From Mucilaginibacter phenanthrenivorans (GTDB lineage Bacteria > Bacteroidota > Bacteroidia > Sphingobacteriales > Sphingobacteriaceae): a stretch of DNA of 64,000 bases. The notes under the pieces are model-generated. The model ran no database searches and was not told where the DNA came from. It saw only the letters and a program-made list of their open reading frames with translations. The stretch is taken from contig NZ_JAHVAP010000007.1 in assembly GCF_024721155.1 (NCBI RefSeq), forward strand, positions 124,001 through 188,000. Direction: 5' to 3'. Below, one piece after another: positions 28,601 through 36,161 of this stretch; the stretch's first letter is position 1; each line of letters begins with the position of its first letter. Position numbers and translations under genes: made by a program.

Positions 28601-28744
28601 CGTATTTACATGAGTGCTTATAACCTGGTAACCTGGGATAATTACAGCAAATACCAACAGGATCCGGAAATTGCCACCAATACCGTGGGTGATGCCTACA
28701 TTAACCAACGCGTAGTGAATTTAGGCTTGCAGATTGGGTTTTAA
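25607..28744 (+). CDS. SusC/RagA TonB-dependent outer-membrane transporter 2
   Basis: 1045-residue TonB-dependent transporter with a signal peptide ending at L-L-A-Q-S (about 22), a short carboxypeptidase-regulatory-like domain (24-95), a plug beginning V-T-I-V-G-F-T-P-S-K-R and containing F-F-I-R-G-I-S-S and I-T-I-L-K-D-A-S-T-T-A-I-Y-G, and a barrel ending in G-L-Q-I-G-F with the usual terminal Phe. No SusD gene follows it. Its partner could be SusD 1 at 17297, or it may share SusD 2. It ends the Sus block; an inverted repeat follows. Confidence 0.92.
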   Translation: MKRIILFFQLILMLLPGILLAQSREITGTVKDLGGTLPGAAVIEKGVVNNGTVTENNGHFKLTLKGTSNIIIVRFIGYVSQEINVGGKKSVDVTLQANSNGLDEVTIVGFTPSKRITSTGASSTISASEIRTVPTANVQNALMGKLPGFFAQQSSGQPGKDASDFFIRGISSLNANGNQPLILVDDIEYSYDQLQQINVNEIENITILKDASTTAIYGIKGANGVLVVTTRRGKSGTPKINLRVEGGLQNPTITPKFLDSYQTAQLINEAQINDGLVPTFSQNDLNLFQNGSDPYGHPNVDWYNKIFKKYSYQANTNLDISGGNNTIKYFISGGALSQNGLNRDFEDPTDQVNTNYYFKRYNFRSNLDLKANKTLDLRLDITTRFSDINQPGSENAINGIYNFTQETPFSAPFINPNGSFAYNYSKFTPGALPTLNARLAGDGYQHFRRTDFNTLFGAVQKLDNITQGLSVTARVAYASTDQFSRGVSNFGNYPSYHYDPVTNSYSLKPNAPYVFGTYIYFGNTNIYNTNLNIQLFSNYERSFGKNHYTGLLLLNQQSYTPYAAADGNGNPTLGSADVGVPQKFRGISGKAGYDYDGKYLIDLNVAYNGTDRFSAAHRYGFFPALGVGYNMAKEKFFKEAFPTFSLFKIRGSFGLVGSDAAPGNRYVYTQNYNKGGGYNFGESPQNYTTIYEGSLGNDNVVWEKNRKADIGIDMNFLNDKLSATIDVFHDVRYDQLITPGGISELLGVGLPAINIGRVQNQGFDGQISYHNTIGEVQYNTAFVFSYAKNKILYESESTPAYPWLLRTGHPINQPFGYHYLGYYTAADVTEIANWKASHQGTNVGNPIAIPDNGLPLQPGDLRYQDLNGDGVINVYDQRAIGNPNLANTTLGLSVGIVYKGFSITALFQGAFNYSFILSGTAIEPFQSQFQPIDLKRWTPATAATAEFPRLTSVPGTVDSPSAYPSDYWLINAYYVRLKTVDIGYQFPSKMLPFHISNARIYMSAYNLVTWDNYSKYQQDPEIATNTVGDAYINQRVVNLGLQIGF

Positions 28745-28752
28745 TAGCGCAG

Positions 28753-28863
28753 TTTGTCAATCTGAGCGGGAGCGAAGAATCTTATTCAAGCGACAAGAAT
28801 GCGCCATGTGTAACGCAGACTAGCCAACTACATAAGATTCTTCACTTCATTCAGAACGACAAA
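28753..28863. repeat. Intergenic inverted repeat (REP/MITE-like) after the Sus block
   Basis: Two arms of about 32 bases, 28753-28785 and 28832-28863, are imperfect inverted copies. Both keep the ends TTTGTC / GACAAA and the inner GAAGAATCTTAT / ATAAGATTCTTC; the unpaired middle is about 46 bases. The arm text (TCTGAGCGGGAGCGAAGAATC) is of a type I recall as dispersed in many genomes including Bacteroidota. It could also act as a transcription end. No transposase is present. Confidence 0.7.
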
Positions 28864-28884
28864 TTTTTACCCTAATTTAGAGGT

Positions 28885-30054
28885 ATGTTTCCAACCCTTG
28901 CAGACCTTATAAATTATTTGCTGCATACCCACATAACGCTGCCCATTCAAACCCTCGGGCTTTTTATGGCGTTATCCTTTATTTTCTCGTTCCAGGTTTT
29001 TGTTTCGGAATTTAAGCGCAAGGAAAAGGATGGGAAAATTCATTCGTTTGCAAAACAGACAATCATCGGTAATCCTGCATCTGCATTAGAATTATTTGTT
29101 AACGGGCTGCTTGGTTTTCTGTTTGGCTTTAAGATAATTGGAGCCGCACTGGCGTACAAGCTGTTTTTGTATGATCCTAAAACGTTTATTGTTTCAACGC
29201 GCGGTAATCTGGTGACCGGGATAATTTGCGGGATTGCTTTTGGAGGCTGGGCCTGGTACGACAGGCAAAAGCAACGCTTACCTAAGCCAGTGGTGGTTGA
29301 GAAAACCGTGCACCCTTATCAACTGATGCCTTATCTTACGCTGTGCCTTGGCTTTTGGGGGTTTATCGGCGCCAAACTTTTTGATATGGCTGAACACCTG
29401 GACAGATTTAAGTATGATCCATGGGGCGTGCTCTTTTCAGCAAATGGGTTTTCCTATTATGGAGGATTAGTGTTCGGGGCACTTGCTTACCTGTACATCT
29501 GCTACAAAAGGGGAATGAAGCTTTCACATTTGGCGGATATTGGCTCGCCGGGAATGATGCTGGCTTATGCCATAGGTCGTATTGGTTGTCAACTATCCGG
29601 CGACGGTGATTGGGGGATAGTAAACATGAACCCCAAACCAAATTGGCTACAATGGTTGCCCGACTGGATGTGGTCTTTCAAGTATCCGCATAACGAAATA
29701 AATGCGGGTGTGCCAATAAAAGGATGCGTTGGGAATTTCTGTAACGAATTGATCAATGGAGTTTACCCGACACCGTTTTATGAAGTTGTGCTTTGTATGC
29801 TTTTGTTTATATTTATGTGGGCGATACGACGGTATATTTATGCTGCTGGTTTGATGTTTTATATCTATTTAATTATAAGTGGTGTTGAACGAATTTTTAT
29901 TGAAACCATTCGAATTAATATAAAATATAGGTTTTTAGGCATTAACTTTAGCCAGGCGGAATGGATCAGCTTTGCGATGCTGATAGGTGGATTTATAGGA
30001 ATTGGATTTGTGATCTATCGCAAAATAAAAAGGAATCAAAGGATTTTTACATGA
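28885..30054 (+). CDS. Prolipoprotein diacylglyceryl transferase-like membrane protein (Lgt family)
   Basis: Multi-pass inner-membrane protein (389 residues) resembling Lgt, which adds diacylglycerol to the lipobox Cys of prelipoproteins. Hydrophobic segments occur near 20-40, 75-95, 105-125, 145-165, 185-205 and in three C-terminal helices. Lgt-type features are A-Y-A-I-G-R-I-G-C (227-235, Arg232 matching the family Arg) and Y-P-T-P-F-Y-E near 297. The signature is altered: G-R-I-G-C-Q-L-S-G-D-G-D-W-G instead of G-R-I-G-N-F-I-N-G-E-x-W-G. This may be a Bacteroidota subtype or a related transferase. Its TGA overlaps the next ATG (ATGA, 30051-30054), so it is translationally coupled to the propeller-protein gene. 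Confidence 0.78.
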   Translation: MFPTLADLINYLLHTHITLPIQTLGLFMALSFIFSFQVFVSEFKRKEKDGKIHSFAKQTIIGNPASALELFVNGLLGFLFGFKIIGAALAYKLFLYDPKTFIVSTRGNLVTGIICGIAFGGWAWYDRQKQRLPKPVVVEKTVHPYQLMPYLTLCLGFWGFIGAKLFDMAEHLDRFKYDPWGVLFSANGFSYYGGLVFGALAYLYICYKRGMKLSHLADIGSPGMMLAYAIGRIGCQLSGDGDWGIVNMNPKPNWLQWLPDWMWSFKYPHNEINAGVPIKGCVGNFCNELINGVYPTPFYEVVLCMLLFIFMWAIRRYIYAAGLMFYIYLIISGVERIFIETIRINIKYRFLGINFSQAEWISFAMLIGGFIGIGFVIYRKIKRNQRIFT

Positions 30055-31256
30055 GTATAATTAAGAAGCTTGCTTTTGTGGTCGTTGTGGTTTTATTGGC
30101 TGATTTATCGTCAAACGGGCAGATTGCGTCTAAAAAAAGCGATACCACCGACCTGGAGCATATTAAATTTACTGTAAGCCCTGCACCCGGGTGGTCCGAT
30201 CTCTTGAAACGCAATTCCGGTTGGTTTGGTGGTGATGGGATCTACACCATTCCATTAAACGGCGTTGAAAACAGGGTCGCAGCGGCAAAAGATAAAGTAC
30301 TTTTCATTTTCAGTGATAGCATGATAGGCAACATTCGCAATAATACTATGGTGCCGGGTTACAAAATGATCCATAATGCAGTAGCGATACTGGATGGTAA
30401 CAAACCTTTAGCAAATAATATTAATTTTTATTGGAAAAAGGATGATAAGGACGGTGCTGGGTCTATCTTTTCGCCTAATACCCCAAAAACTGAAAAAACA
30501 GATTATTACTGGCTTGGAGATGGCTTTGTAAACCAGGCACTGAATAATAATATTTATATTTTCGGTTACCGGGTACGCAATGTAAGCGGCGGCGCATTTG
30601 GGTTTAAGGAAGTCGGCAATACGTTAATAAAAATCCCGCATGGTAGCAAACCACCTTATGCAGATCAATCCCAAATGGACACACCACTTTACCTTACTGA
30701 CGAAGCTGGGGAGAGTGGCTCATTTGGAGCTGGGGTGTTTGTAAACACCAAAGCGGCCCATGCGGTTAAGGCAGATGGCTATATTTATGTTTATGGCGTA
30801 AGAGGGTTCACTAAAAAAGTAATGGTAGCACGCGTTTTACCAAAGGACTTTGAGCATTTTGATAAATGGACCTATTATGATGGAACAAACTGGAGCAATG
30901 ATATTAATAAAGTGGTCGATGTTACCAACCATGTATCAAACGAACTTAGTTTAACAGAATTACCCGATGGCCGCTATGCGCTTGTCTTCCAGGTGAATGG
31001 TATGAGTACCGACGTAGCCATGCGGATAGGGAAGACCCCTTACGGCCCATTTGGCCCAATTATCAAACTTTGGGATTGTAAGCCTGACCTGGAGGAAAAA
31101 ACCTATTTGGTTTACAATGCAAAAGCGCACCCAAGCCTTTCTGCCCCTGGTGAACTGCTGATTAGCTATAACATCAATTCCGTGGAGTTTATTAAGGACC
31201 TGGAAAAGCATCCTAATTTGTACCGCCCACGTTTTATCAGGGTTAAATTTCAATAG
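30051..31256 (+). CDS. Secreted DUF4185/DUF5005-like beta-propeller protein
   Basis: 401-residue protein starting at the ATG that overlaps the Lgt stop. The longer frame from 29961 runs inside lgt and is not needed, because this start gives a proper signal peptide (cleavage near S-N-G-Q-I, residue 24). The mature part shows repeated short beta runs and F-I-F-S-D-S-M-I-G near 86-94, a phrase typical of DUF4185/DUF5005-type five-bladed propellers, some of which sit among GH43-like glycosidases. Acidic residues at the start of predicted blades could be catalytic, but no family assignment is safe. Probably a glycan-active or glycan-binding protein of the PUL. Confidence 0.75.
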   Translation: MSIIKKLAFVVVVVLLADLSSNGQIASKKSDTTDLEHIKFTVSPAPGWSDLLKRNSGWFGGDGIYTIPLNGVENRVAAAKDKVLFIFSDSMIGNIRNNTMVPGYKMIHNAVAILDGNKPLANNINFYWKKDDKDGAGSIFSPNTPKTEKTDYYWLGDGFVNQALNNNIYIFGYRVRNVSGGAFGFKEVGNTLIKIPHGSKPPYADQSQMDTPLYLTDEAGESGSFGAGVFVNTKAAHAVKADGYIYVYGVRGFTKKVMVARVLPKDFEHFDKWTYYDGTNWSNDINKVVDVTNHVSNELSLTELPDGRYALVFQVNGMSTDVAMRIGKTPYGPFGPIIKLWDCKPDLEEKTYLVYNAKAHPSLSAPGELLISYNINSVEFIKDLEKHPNLYRPRFIRVKFQ

Positions 31257-31295
31257 TTGCGGTTTCTAAGCCTTTGTATTATTTTTAATATAGAG

Positions 31296-31325
31296 TTTGC
31301 TAAATCGATTTATTTAATATTTTTG
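31296..31325 (+). promoter_or_regulatory. Promoter with embedded LacI-type operator before GH92 copy 2
   Basis: The best promoter in the window: TTTG at 31296-31299 (-33) and TATTTTTG at 31318-31325 (-7, exact TAnnTTTG), 18 bases apart. The perfect 12-base palindrome TAAATCGATTTA lies between them at 31301-31312. A weaker operator-like palindrome, GCTGATTAGATTTGGC, is at 31329-31344. Confidence 0.72.
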
Positions 31326-31370
31326 TTTGCTGATTAGATTTGGCAGACCAATTTGTTCCAACCAATTAAA

Positions 31371-33647
31371 ATGAAGAAAAACCTACTTATATACCTGGTT
31401 ACCTTGGTTTCGGCTAATTGCCTGATGGCGCAGGAAAGCAACCTTGTTAGCTATGCAAACACCCGCCAGGGAACCAATTCAAAATACGAATTCTCGTATG
31501 GTAATACTTATCCGGCAACGGCGCTGCCATTTGGTATGAACACCTGGACGGCGCAAACCGGCAAAAACGGCGATGGTTGGAAATACCAGTATTTTGAACA
31601 TACCATCCGTGGTTTTCAGCAATCGCATCAATGCAGCTCATGGGTTAATGATTATGCAGTGTTTTCGCTAATGCCCGTAACTGGAAGGCTAACGGTTAAC
31701 GAAAATGAACGTGCAACACCATTTAAACACGAAAATGAAATAGCCGAACCGAGCTATTACAAGGTTAAGCTGGATAACAATATTACCACAGAAATGAGCC
31801 CAACCGAGCGCGGCGCACATTTGCGCTTTACCTTTCCGAAAGGCAAAGGCTCATACATTGTACTTGATGGTTACACCAAAATGAGCATGGTGAAGATTAT
31901 CCCTGAAGAACGAAAGATAATAGGGTACGTAAACAATTGCCGCTGGGCGCCGCAAAACTTTAAGAATTACTTCGTGATTGCTTTTGATAAACCTTTTAAG
32001 GATTACGGTACCTGGGAAAATAAAAAGGATCAGCTATCAGCAAAAAATTTAACAGCCGAAGGTGATGGAATAGGCGCTTATCTTCAATTTAAGGATGGGG
32101 AGACGGTCTCTGCTAAAGTTGCTTCATCATACATCAGCCCGGAACAGGCGGAATTAACTTTAAAAACCGAATTAGGCGGCTATAAAACATTTGATGATAC
32201 CCATAAGGCAGCCGATAAGATATGGAATGACCTGCTGGGGCGTATGAAGGTTGAAGGCGGGACAGAAGATCAAAAAGCTACTTTTTACTCGTGCCTTTAT
32301 CATGCTAATTTGTTTTCGCACCAGTTTTTTGAATACAATAAAGAGGGCGAGCCCTATTACTACAGCCCGTACGATGGGAAGATCCATGATGGTTATATGT
32401 ATACCGATAATGGTTTTTGGGATACCTTCAGGGCGCAATTTCCTTTAAATACCATCATCCATCCAAAAATGGAAGGGCAATATTGCCAGGCTTTGCTTGA
32501 CGCGCAGCAACAATGCGGCTGGTTGCCGGCATGGTCGTTCCCGGCGGAAACAGGCGGGATGTTGGGGAATCACTCCATCTCGTTGTTAACGGATGCATGG
32601 GTAAAAGGTATTCGGACATTCGACCCCAAAAAAGCATTGGAAGCTTACTACCACGAAGCGACTAACAAAGGCCCATGGGGCAGCGCCAATGGCAGGCCCG
32701 GCTGGAAGGAATATTTTGCAAATGGCTATGTGCCATATACGCCAAAAACACTCGGAGCCAGCGCATGGACACTTGAATTTGCCTATGATGATTTTTGCGG
32801 CTACCAGTTAGCGAAGGCGACCGGCAACCAATTTTATGAAAACGTGTTTGGCCGGCAAATGTATAATTACAAAAACCTGTTCGACCCCAAAACGCGATTT
32901 ATGCGCGCAAAGGATGAGAAGGGAAATTGGATAGAACCGTTTGACCCGATGGACTGGGGCGGCCCTTATACCGAAGGCAATGCCTGGCATTGGACGTGGT
33001 CGGTTTTCCAGGATGTGCAGGGCTTGATTAGCCTGATGGGCGGCGATAAAAACTTCACCTCAAAAATTGATTCCGTATTCAGCGAACCCGGCACCATAAA
33101 GGTTGGCGGCTATGGCACCGTGATTCATGAAATGACGGAGATGGCGAAGTTTAACATGGGGCAATACGCGCAAGGTAATGAGCCTATTCATCACTTACTG
33201 TATATGTACAATTATGCAGGTCAACCGTGGAAGGCGCAGCAACATTTGCGCGAGGTGATGGACAAAATGTATAATGCTTCTGAAAACGGCTATCCCGGTG
33301 ATGAAGACGAGGGACAAATGTCGTCGTGGTACGTGCTGAGTGCCGCAGGGATCTACAGTGTTTGCCCCGGTACTGATCAGTATGTTATCGGCAGTCCGCT
33401 GTTTAAAAAAATTACTATCACGCTTGAGAATGGAAAGAAATTCACGGTTGAGGCCAATAATAACAGCAGTCAAAATGTATATATCCAGTCGGCAACCTTA
33501 AACGGCAAGCCTTATACACATAATTGGATCAGCCATGCAGACATAATGAACGGTGGCGTGCTCCATTTTGAAATGAGCAATAAACCGGCATTAAACCGCG
33601 GACTTGCCGAAGACGACAAACCATTCTCGCTGTCAAAAAACAACTAA
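31371..33647 (+). CDS. Secreted GH92 alpha-mannosidase, copy 2
   Basis: 758-residue exo-alpha-mannosidase of GH92, started at the ATG at 31371; the TTG at 31353 only adds six residues. The signal peptide ends at C-L-M-A-Q-E (about 21). Landmarks are A-L-P-F-G-M-N-T-W near the N-terminus, Glu535 in T-E-G-N-A-W-H-W-T-W (expected acid) and G-D-E-D-E-G-Q-M-S-S-W-Y near 643-654 with Asp646. The usual G-N-E-D reads G-D-E-D here. It differs strongly from copy 1 around the acid Glu, so the two may cut different linkages. It has its own operator-promoter and is followed by the FucP-like permease 132 bases on. Confidence 0.93.
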   Translation: MKKNLLIYLVTLVSANCLMAQESNLVSYANTRQGTNSKYEFSYGNTYPATALPFGMNTWTAQTGKNGDGWKYQYFEHTIRGFQQSHQCSSWVNDYAVFSLMPVTGRLTVNENERATPFKHENEIAEPSYYKVKLDNNITTEMSPTERGAHLRFTFPKGKGSYIVLDGYTKMSMVKIIPEERKIIGYVNNCRWAPQNFKNYFVIAFDKPFKDYGTWENKKDQLSAKNLTAEGDGIGAYLQFKDGETVSAKVASSYISPEQAELTLKTELGGYKTFDDTHKAADKIWNDLLGRMKVEGGTEDQKATFYSCLYHANLFSHQFFEYNKEGEPYYYSPYDGKIHDGYMYTDNGFWDTFRAQFPLNTIIHPKMEGQYCQALLDAQQQCGWLPAWSFPAETGGMLGNHSISLLTDAWVKGIRTFDPKKALEAYYHEATNKGPWGSANGRPGWKEYFANGYVPYTPKTLGASAWTLEFAYDDFCGYQLAKATGNQFYENVFGRQMYNYKNLFDPKTRFMRAKDEKGNWIEPFDPMDWGGPYTEGNAWHWTWSVFQDVQGLISLMGGDKNFTSKIDSVFSEPGTIKVGGYGTVIHEMTEMAKFNMGQYAQGNEPIHHLLYMYNYAGQPWKAQQHLREVMDKMYNASENGYPGDEDEGQMSSWYVLSAAGIYSVCPGTDQYVIGSPLFKKITITLENGKKFTVEANNNSSQNVYIQSATLNGKPYTHNWISHADIMNGGVLHFEMSNKPALNRGLAEDDKPFSLSKNN

Positions 33648-33779
33648 TTTATTATCGTGATAAACAAAAATTAGTTTCGTGGTGATGGTAGGTAAATAAA
33701 CAATCTTAACCTATCGGTTTTTTAAAAAGTTTTCAATTAATTTACGACTCCAATTTTAAACTATTTAACCAACTCCGTA

Positions 33780-35018
33780 ATGGATGCTAAACCCAATTTT
33801 ACCGAACGCAAATACGTAGTGATCCTGTTATTTGTGACATTGCTTTTTTTGCTTTGGGGGATAGCCATGTCGCTTGGAGATACATTGAATAAGCATTTTC
33901 AGAATGTGCTGCACATCTCCAAAGCCAGGTCGGCCTACGTGCAATTATCGCTATTTGGCGCATATGCGGTAATGGGGATCCCTGCGGGTTTGTTTATGAA
34001 ACGGTTTGGTTATAAAAACGGTGTATTGCTGGGGCTTAGTTTATATGCTGCAGGGGCATTTTTGTTTGTACCGGCATCCAATGCTGAATCATTCGGTTTC
34101 TTTAGGTTTGCACTGTTTGTATTAGCCTGCGGACTGGCAACGCTGGAAACTGTTGCCCACCCATTTGTGGCTTCGCTTGGCGATCAGCGTACCAGCGATC
34201 AGCGCATTAACTTCTCGCAATTTTTTAACGGATTAGGTGGCATAATCGGCCCGCTGGTTGGCGGCTATTTTGTGTTGGCTGAAGGGAATATACACTCAAA
34301 CGATTTGGTGGCCGTTAAAAACTTATATTTAATTATCGGTACTGGAATAGCCGTTATCGCTGTTTTATTTTCGTTTGTAAGAGTTCCGGTATTAGCCGAC
34401 CCACATGTTATAGCCAATGATTCTTACGCCGTTGCCGGAGCTGAAAAGGTTGAGAAAAAATTATTCCAGCATAAGCATTTCGTATTCGCGGCTGTAGCGC
34501 AGCTTTTTAATGTGGCAGCGCAGGGCGGTACCTGGGCTTATTTTATTAATTATGGGCATGATATCATGGGGCTTTCATCGTCTAAAGCCAGTTACTTTTT
34601 TAGCCTGAGCATGTTAATGATGGTATTGGGACGATTAGTTGGAACGTTACTGATGCGTTATGCAATCGCACCAAATAAACTGTTGTGGATCTTTGCCGTA
34701 TGCAACATCATCATGTGTTTGATTGTAGCGCAAAACTTCGGCATTGTTTCATTCGTTGCATTGATAATGATTAATTTCTTCTTTAGTATTATGTTTCCAA
34801 CCATTTTTAGTTTGGGATTAAAGGATCTGGGTAAGCACACTGAACAGGCTTCGTCGTTTATCGTTATGGGCGTAGTCGGGGGCGGGCTGTTCCCGTTCCT
34901 GATGGGCTGGGTTGCTGACCATAATGTAGCCACCGCTTATTATTTGCCTATTATTTGCTATGCGGTAATATTTTCGTTTGGCTACCTGTATCCGCGGCTG
35001 AATAAAAATATGGCTTAA
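33780..35018 (+). CDS. FucP-family sugar:proton symporter (MFS, FHS type)
   Basis: Inner-membrane permease of 412 residues with twelve predicted helices, resembling the E. coli L-fucose permease and the related glucose/galactose and glucosamine carriers of Bacteroidota. Visible features are L-F-L-L-W-G-I-A in helix 1, M-G-I-P-A-G-L-F-M-K-R-F-G-Y-K in the helix 2-3 loop, and the buried Glu in A-T-L-E-T-V-A-H-P-F (helix 4), which matches the proton-coupling Glu of FucP. It does not look like a GlpT or sugar-porter protein. With two fucosidases in block A, L-fucose is the leading substrate; mannose or galactose remain possible. Confidence 0.85.
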   Translation: MDAKPNFTERKYVVILLFVTLLFLLWGIAMSLGDTLNKHFQNVLHISKARSAYVQLSLFGAYAVMGIPAGLFMKRFGYKNGVLLGLSLYAAGAFLFVPASNAESFGFFRFALFVLACGLATLETVAHPFVASLGDQRTSDQRINFSQFFNGLGGIIGPLVGGYFVLAEGNIHSNDLVAVKNLYLIIGTGIAVIAVLFSFVRVPVLADPHVIANDSYAVAGAEKVEKKLFQHKHFVFAAVAQLFNVAAQGGTWAYFINYGHDIMGLSSSKASYFFSLSMLMMVLGRLVGTLLMRYAIAPNKLLWIFAVCNIIMCLIVAQNFGIVSFVALIMINFFFSIMFPTIFSLGLKDLGKHTEQASSFIVMGVVGGGLFPFLMGWVADHNVATAYYLPIICYAVIFSFGYLYPRLNKNMA

Positions 35019-35023
35019 ACCGT

Positions 35024-35031
35024 TATATTTG
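35024..35031 (+). promoter_or_regulatory. Candidate -7 box for lacI, upstream copy
   Basis: TATATTTG matches TAnnTTTG exactly, 6 bases after the permease stop. The operator at 35038 begins 7 bases later, so a bound repressor would block initiation or early elongation. An identical second box, TATATTTG, is at 35111-35118, 16 bases before the GTG start. Confidence 0.5.
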
Positions 35032-35037
35032 ATTTAG

Positions 35038-35049
35038 TAAATCGATTTA
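35038..35049 (+). promoter_or_regulatory. LacI-type operator in front of the LacI gene
   Basis: Perfect palindrome TAAATCGATTTA, identical to the site at 31301. Its place 86 bases before the LacI start codon suggests autoregulation. This is the main argument linking the motif to this regulator. Confidence 0.7.
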
Positions 35050-35134
35050 TTTTGTAGGTAAAACGGTAAAATGCTATTGCTGTTAAGCTGAATTAATAAG
35101 TATATTACCTTATATTTGATGAATATCATAGCCA

Positions 35135-36157
35135 GTGAAAAAAAAATTATCTATAGTTGATATCGCCCAAAGCCTAAATGTATCAAAAACTACGGTTTCA
35201 TTTATCCTCAACGGGCGCGCCCAGGAAAAACGGATAAGTCCTGAATTGGTTGAGCGGGTTCAGAAATTTGTAGAGGAAGTTGGGTACAAGCCAAATTCGC
35301 TGGCGAAGAGTTTACGCACCGGTAAATCAAACATTATTGGCTTAATGGTCGAGGATATTTCCAACCCGTTTTTTGCGAGTATAGCAAGGCTTATAGAAGA
35401 CAGGGCCTACAAAAACGGCTATAAAATAATTTATTGCAGCACTGACAATGATACCCGCAAAACCCAGGATTTGATCGGCATGTTCCGCGACAGGCATGTG
35501 GATGGCTATATCATTGCGCCGCCAGAGGGAATAGAAGACGATGTTACCTCACTCATAAAAGACGGAATGCCGGTAGTTATGTTCGACAGGCACCTACCTA
35601 AGGTTGATACAGACTTTGTGGAGATTGATAATCTTTTCAGTACCTATAATGCTACCCTGCATCTTATTGAACAGGGTTATAAAAATATAGCTTTTATTAC
35701 CTTCGCATCTAAACAAACGCAGATGCTGTCACGGCTCCAGGGCTATAAGGATGCATTAATTGCCAAAGGCTTAAAGCCTGTGATAAAAGAGATTGTTTTT
35801 AACCAGGATGAGGAGCTTATAATAGAGCCCATCAAAGCGTTTTTGGAAGAGCATAAGGATTTGGATGCCGTGTTTTTTGGTACCAACCATGTGGGAACAT
35901 GCGGGTTAAAAGTGATAAACAGCTTAGGTATTAAAGTACCATCGGATTTAGCCGTAATATCGTTTGATGACTATGATGTGTTTAAGCTCTATGCGACACC
36001 GGTAACCGCAATTGCCCAGCCGATAGTAGAAATAGCCGATAATGTGATCACCGTTTTACTAAGCAGGCTTAACAATTCATCAACTCATCAAAAGCCACAG
36101 GCCATTGTTTTAAAAACAGAGCTTAGGATCAGGAACTCGTCAAAAAAAGCTGAATAA
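35135..36157 (+). CDS. LacI-family transcriptional regulator
   Basis: Cytoplasmic DNA-binding regulator with 340 residues, the standard LacI length. The N-terminal helix-turn-helix is S-I-V-D-I-A-Q-S-L-N-V-S-K-T-T-V-S (6-22). The hinge region is K-P-N-S-L-A-K-S-L-R-T-G-K-S, with Leu in the minor-groove lever position, and the periplasmic-binding-protein fold begins I-I-G-L-M-V-E-D-I-S-N-P-F-F. The C-terminal lobe shows F-F-G-T-N and V-I-S-F-D-D-Y-D. The start is a GTG giving MKKKLSIVDIA. A central-CG palindrome such as TAAATCGATTTA is the kind of site LacI proteins bind, and one lies upstream of this gene. The effector is probably a sugar released by the block A-C enzymes; which one is unknown. 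Confidence 0.93.
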   Translation: MKKKLSIVDIAQSLNVSKTTVSFILNGRAQEKRISPELVERVQKFVEEVGYKPNSLAKSLRTGKSNIIGLMVEDISNPFFASIARLIEDRAYKNGYKIIYCSTDNDTRKTQDLIGMFRDRHVDGYIIAPPEGIEDDVTSLIKDGMPVVMFDRHLPKVDTDFVEIDNLFSTYNATLHLIEQGYKNIAFITFASKQTQMLSRLQGYKDALIAKGLKPVIKEIVFNQDEELIIEPIKAFLEEHKDLDAVFFGTNHVGTCGLKVINSLGIKVPSDLAVISFDDYDVFKLYATPVTAIAQPIVEIADNVITVLLSRLNNSSTHQKPQAIVLKTELRIRNSSKKAE

Positions 36158-36161
36158 GATT

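Noticed and set aside
28753..28863. Considered as a CRISPR remnant or tRNA-like fold
   Set aside because: Only two arms, in inverted order, with no regular spacer series and no acceptor-stem features.
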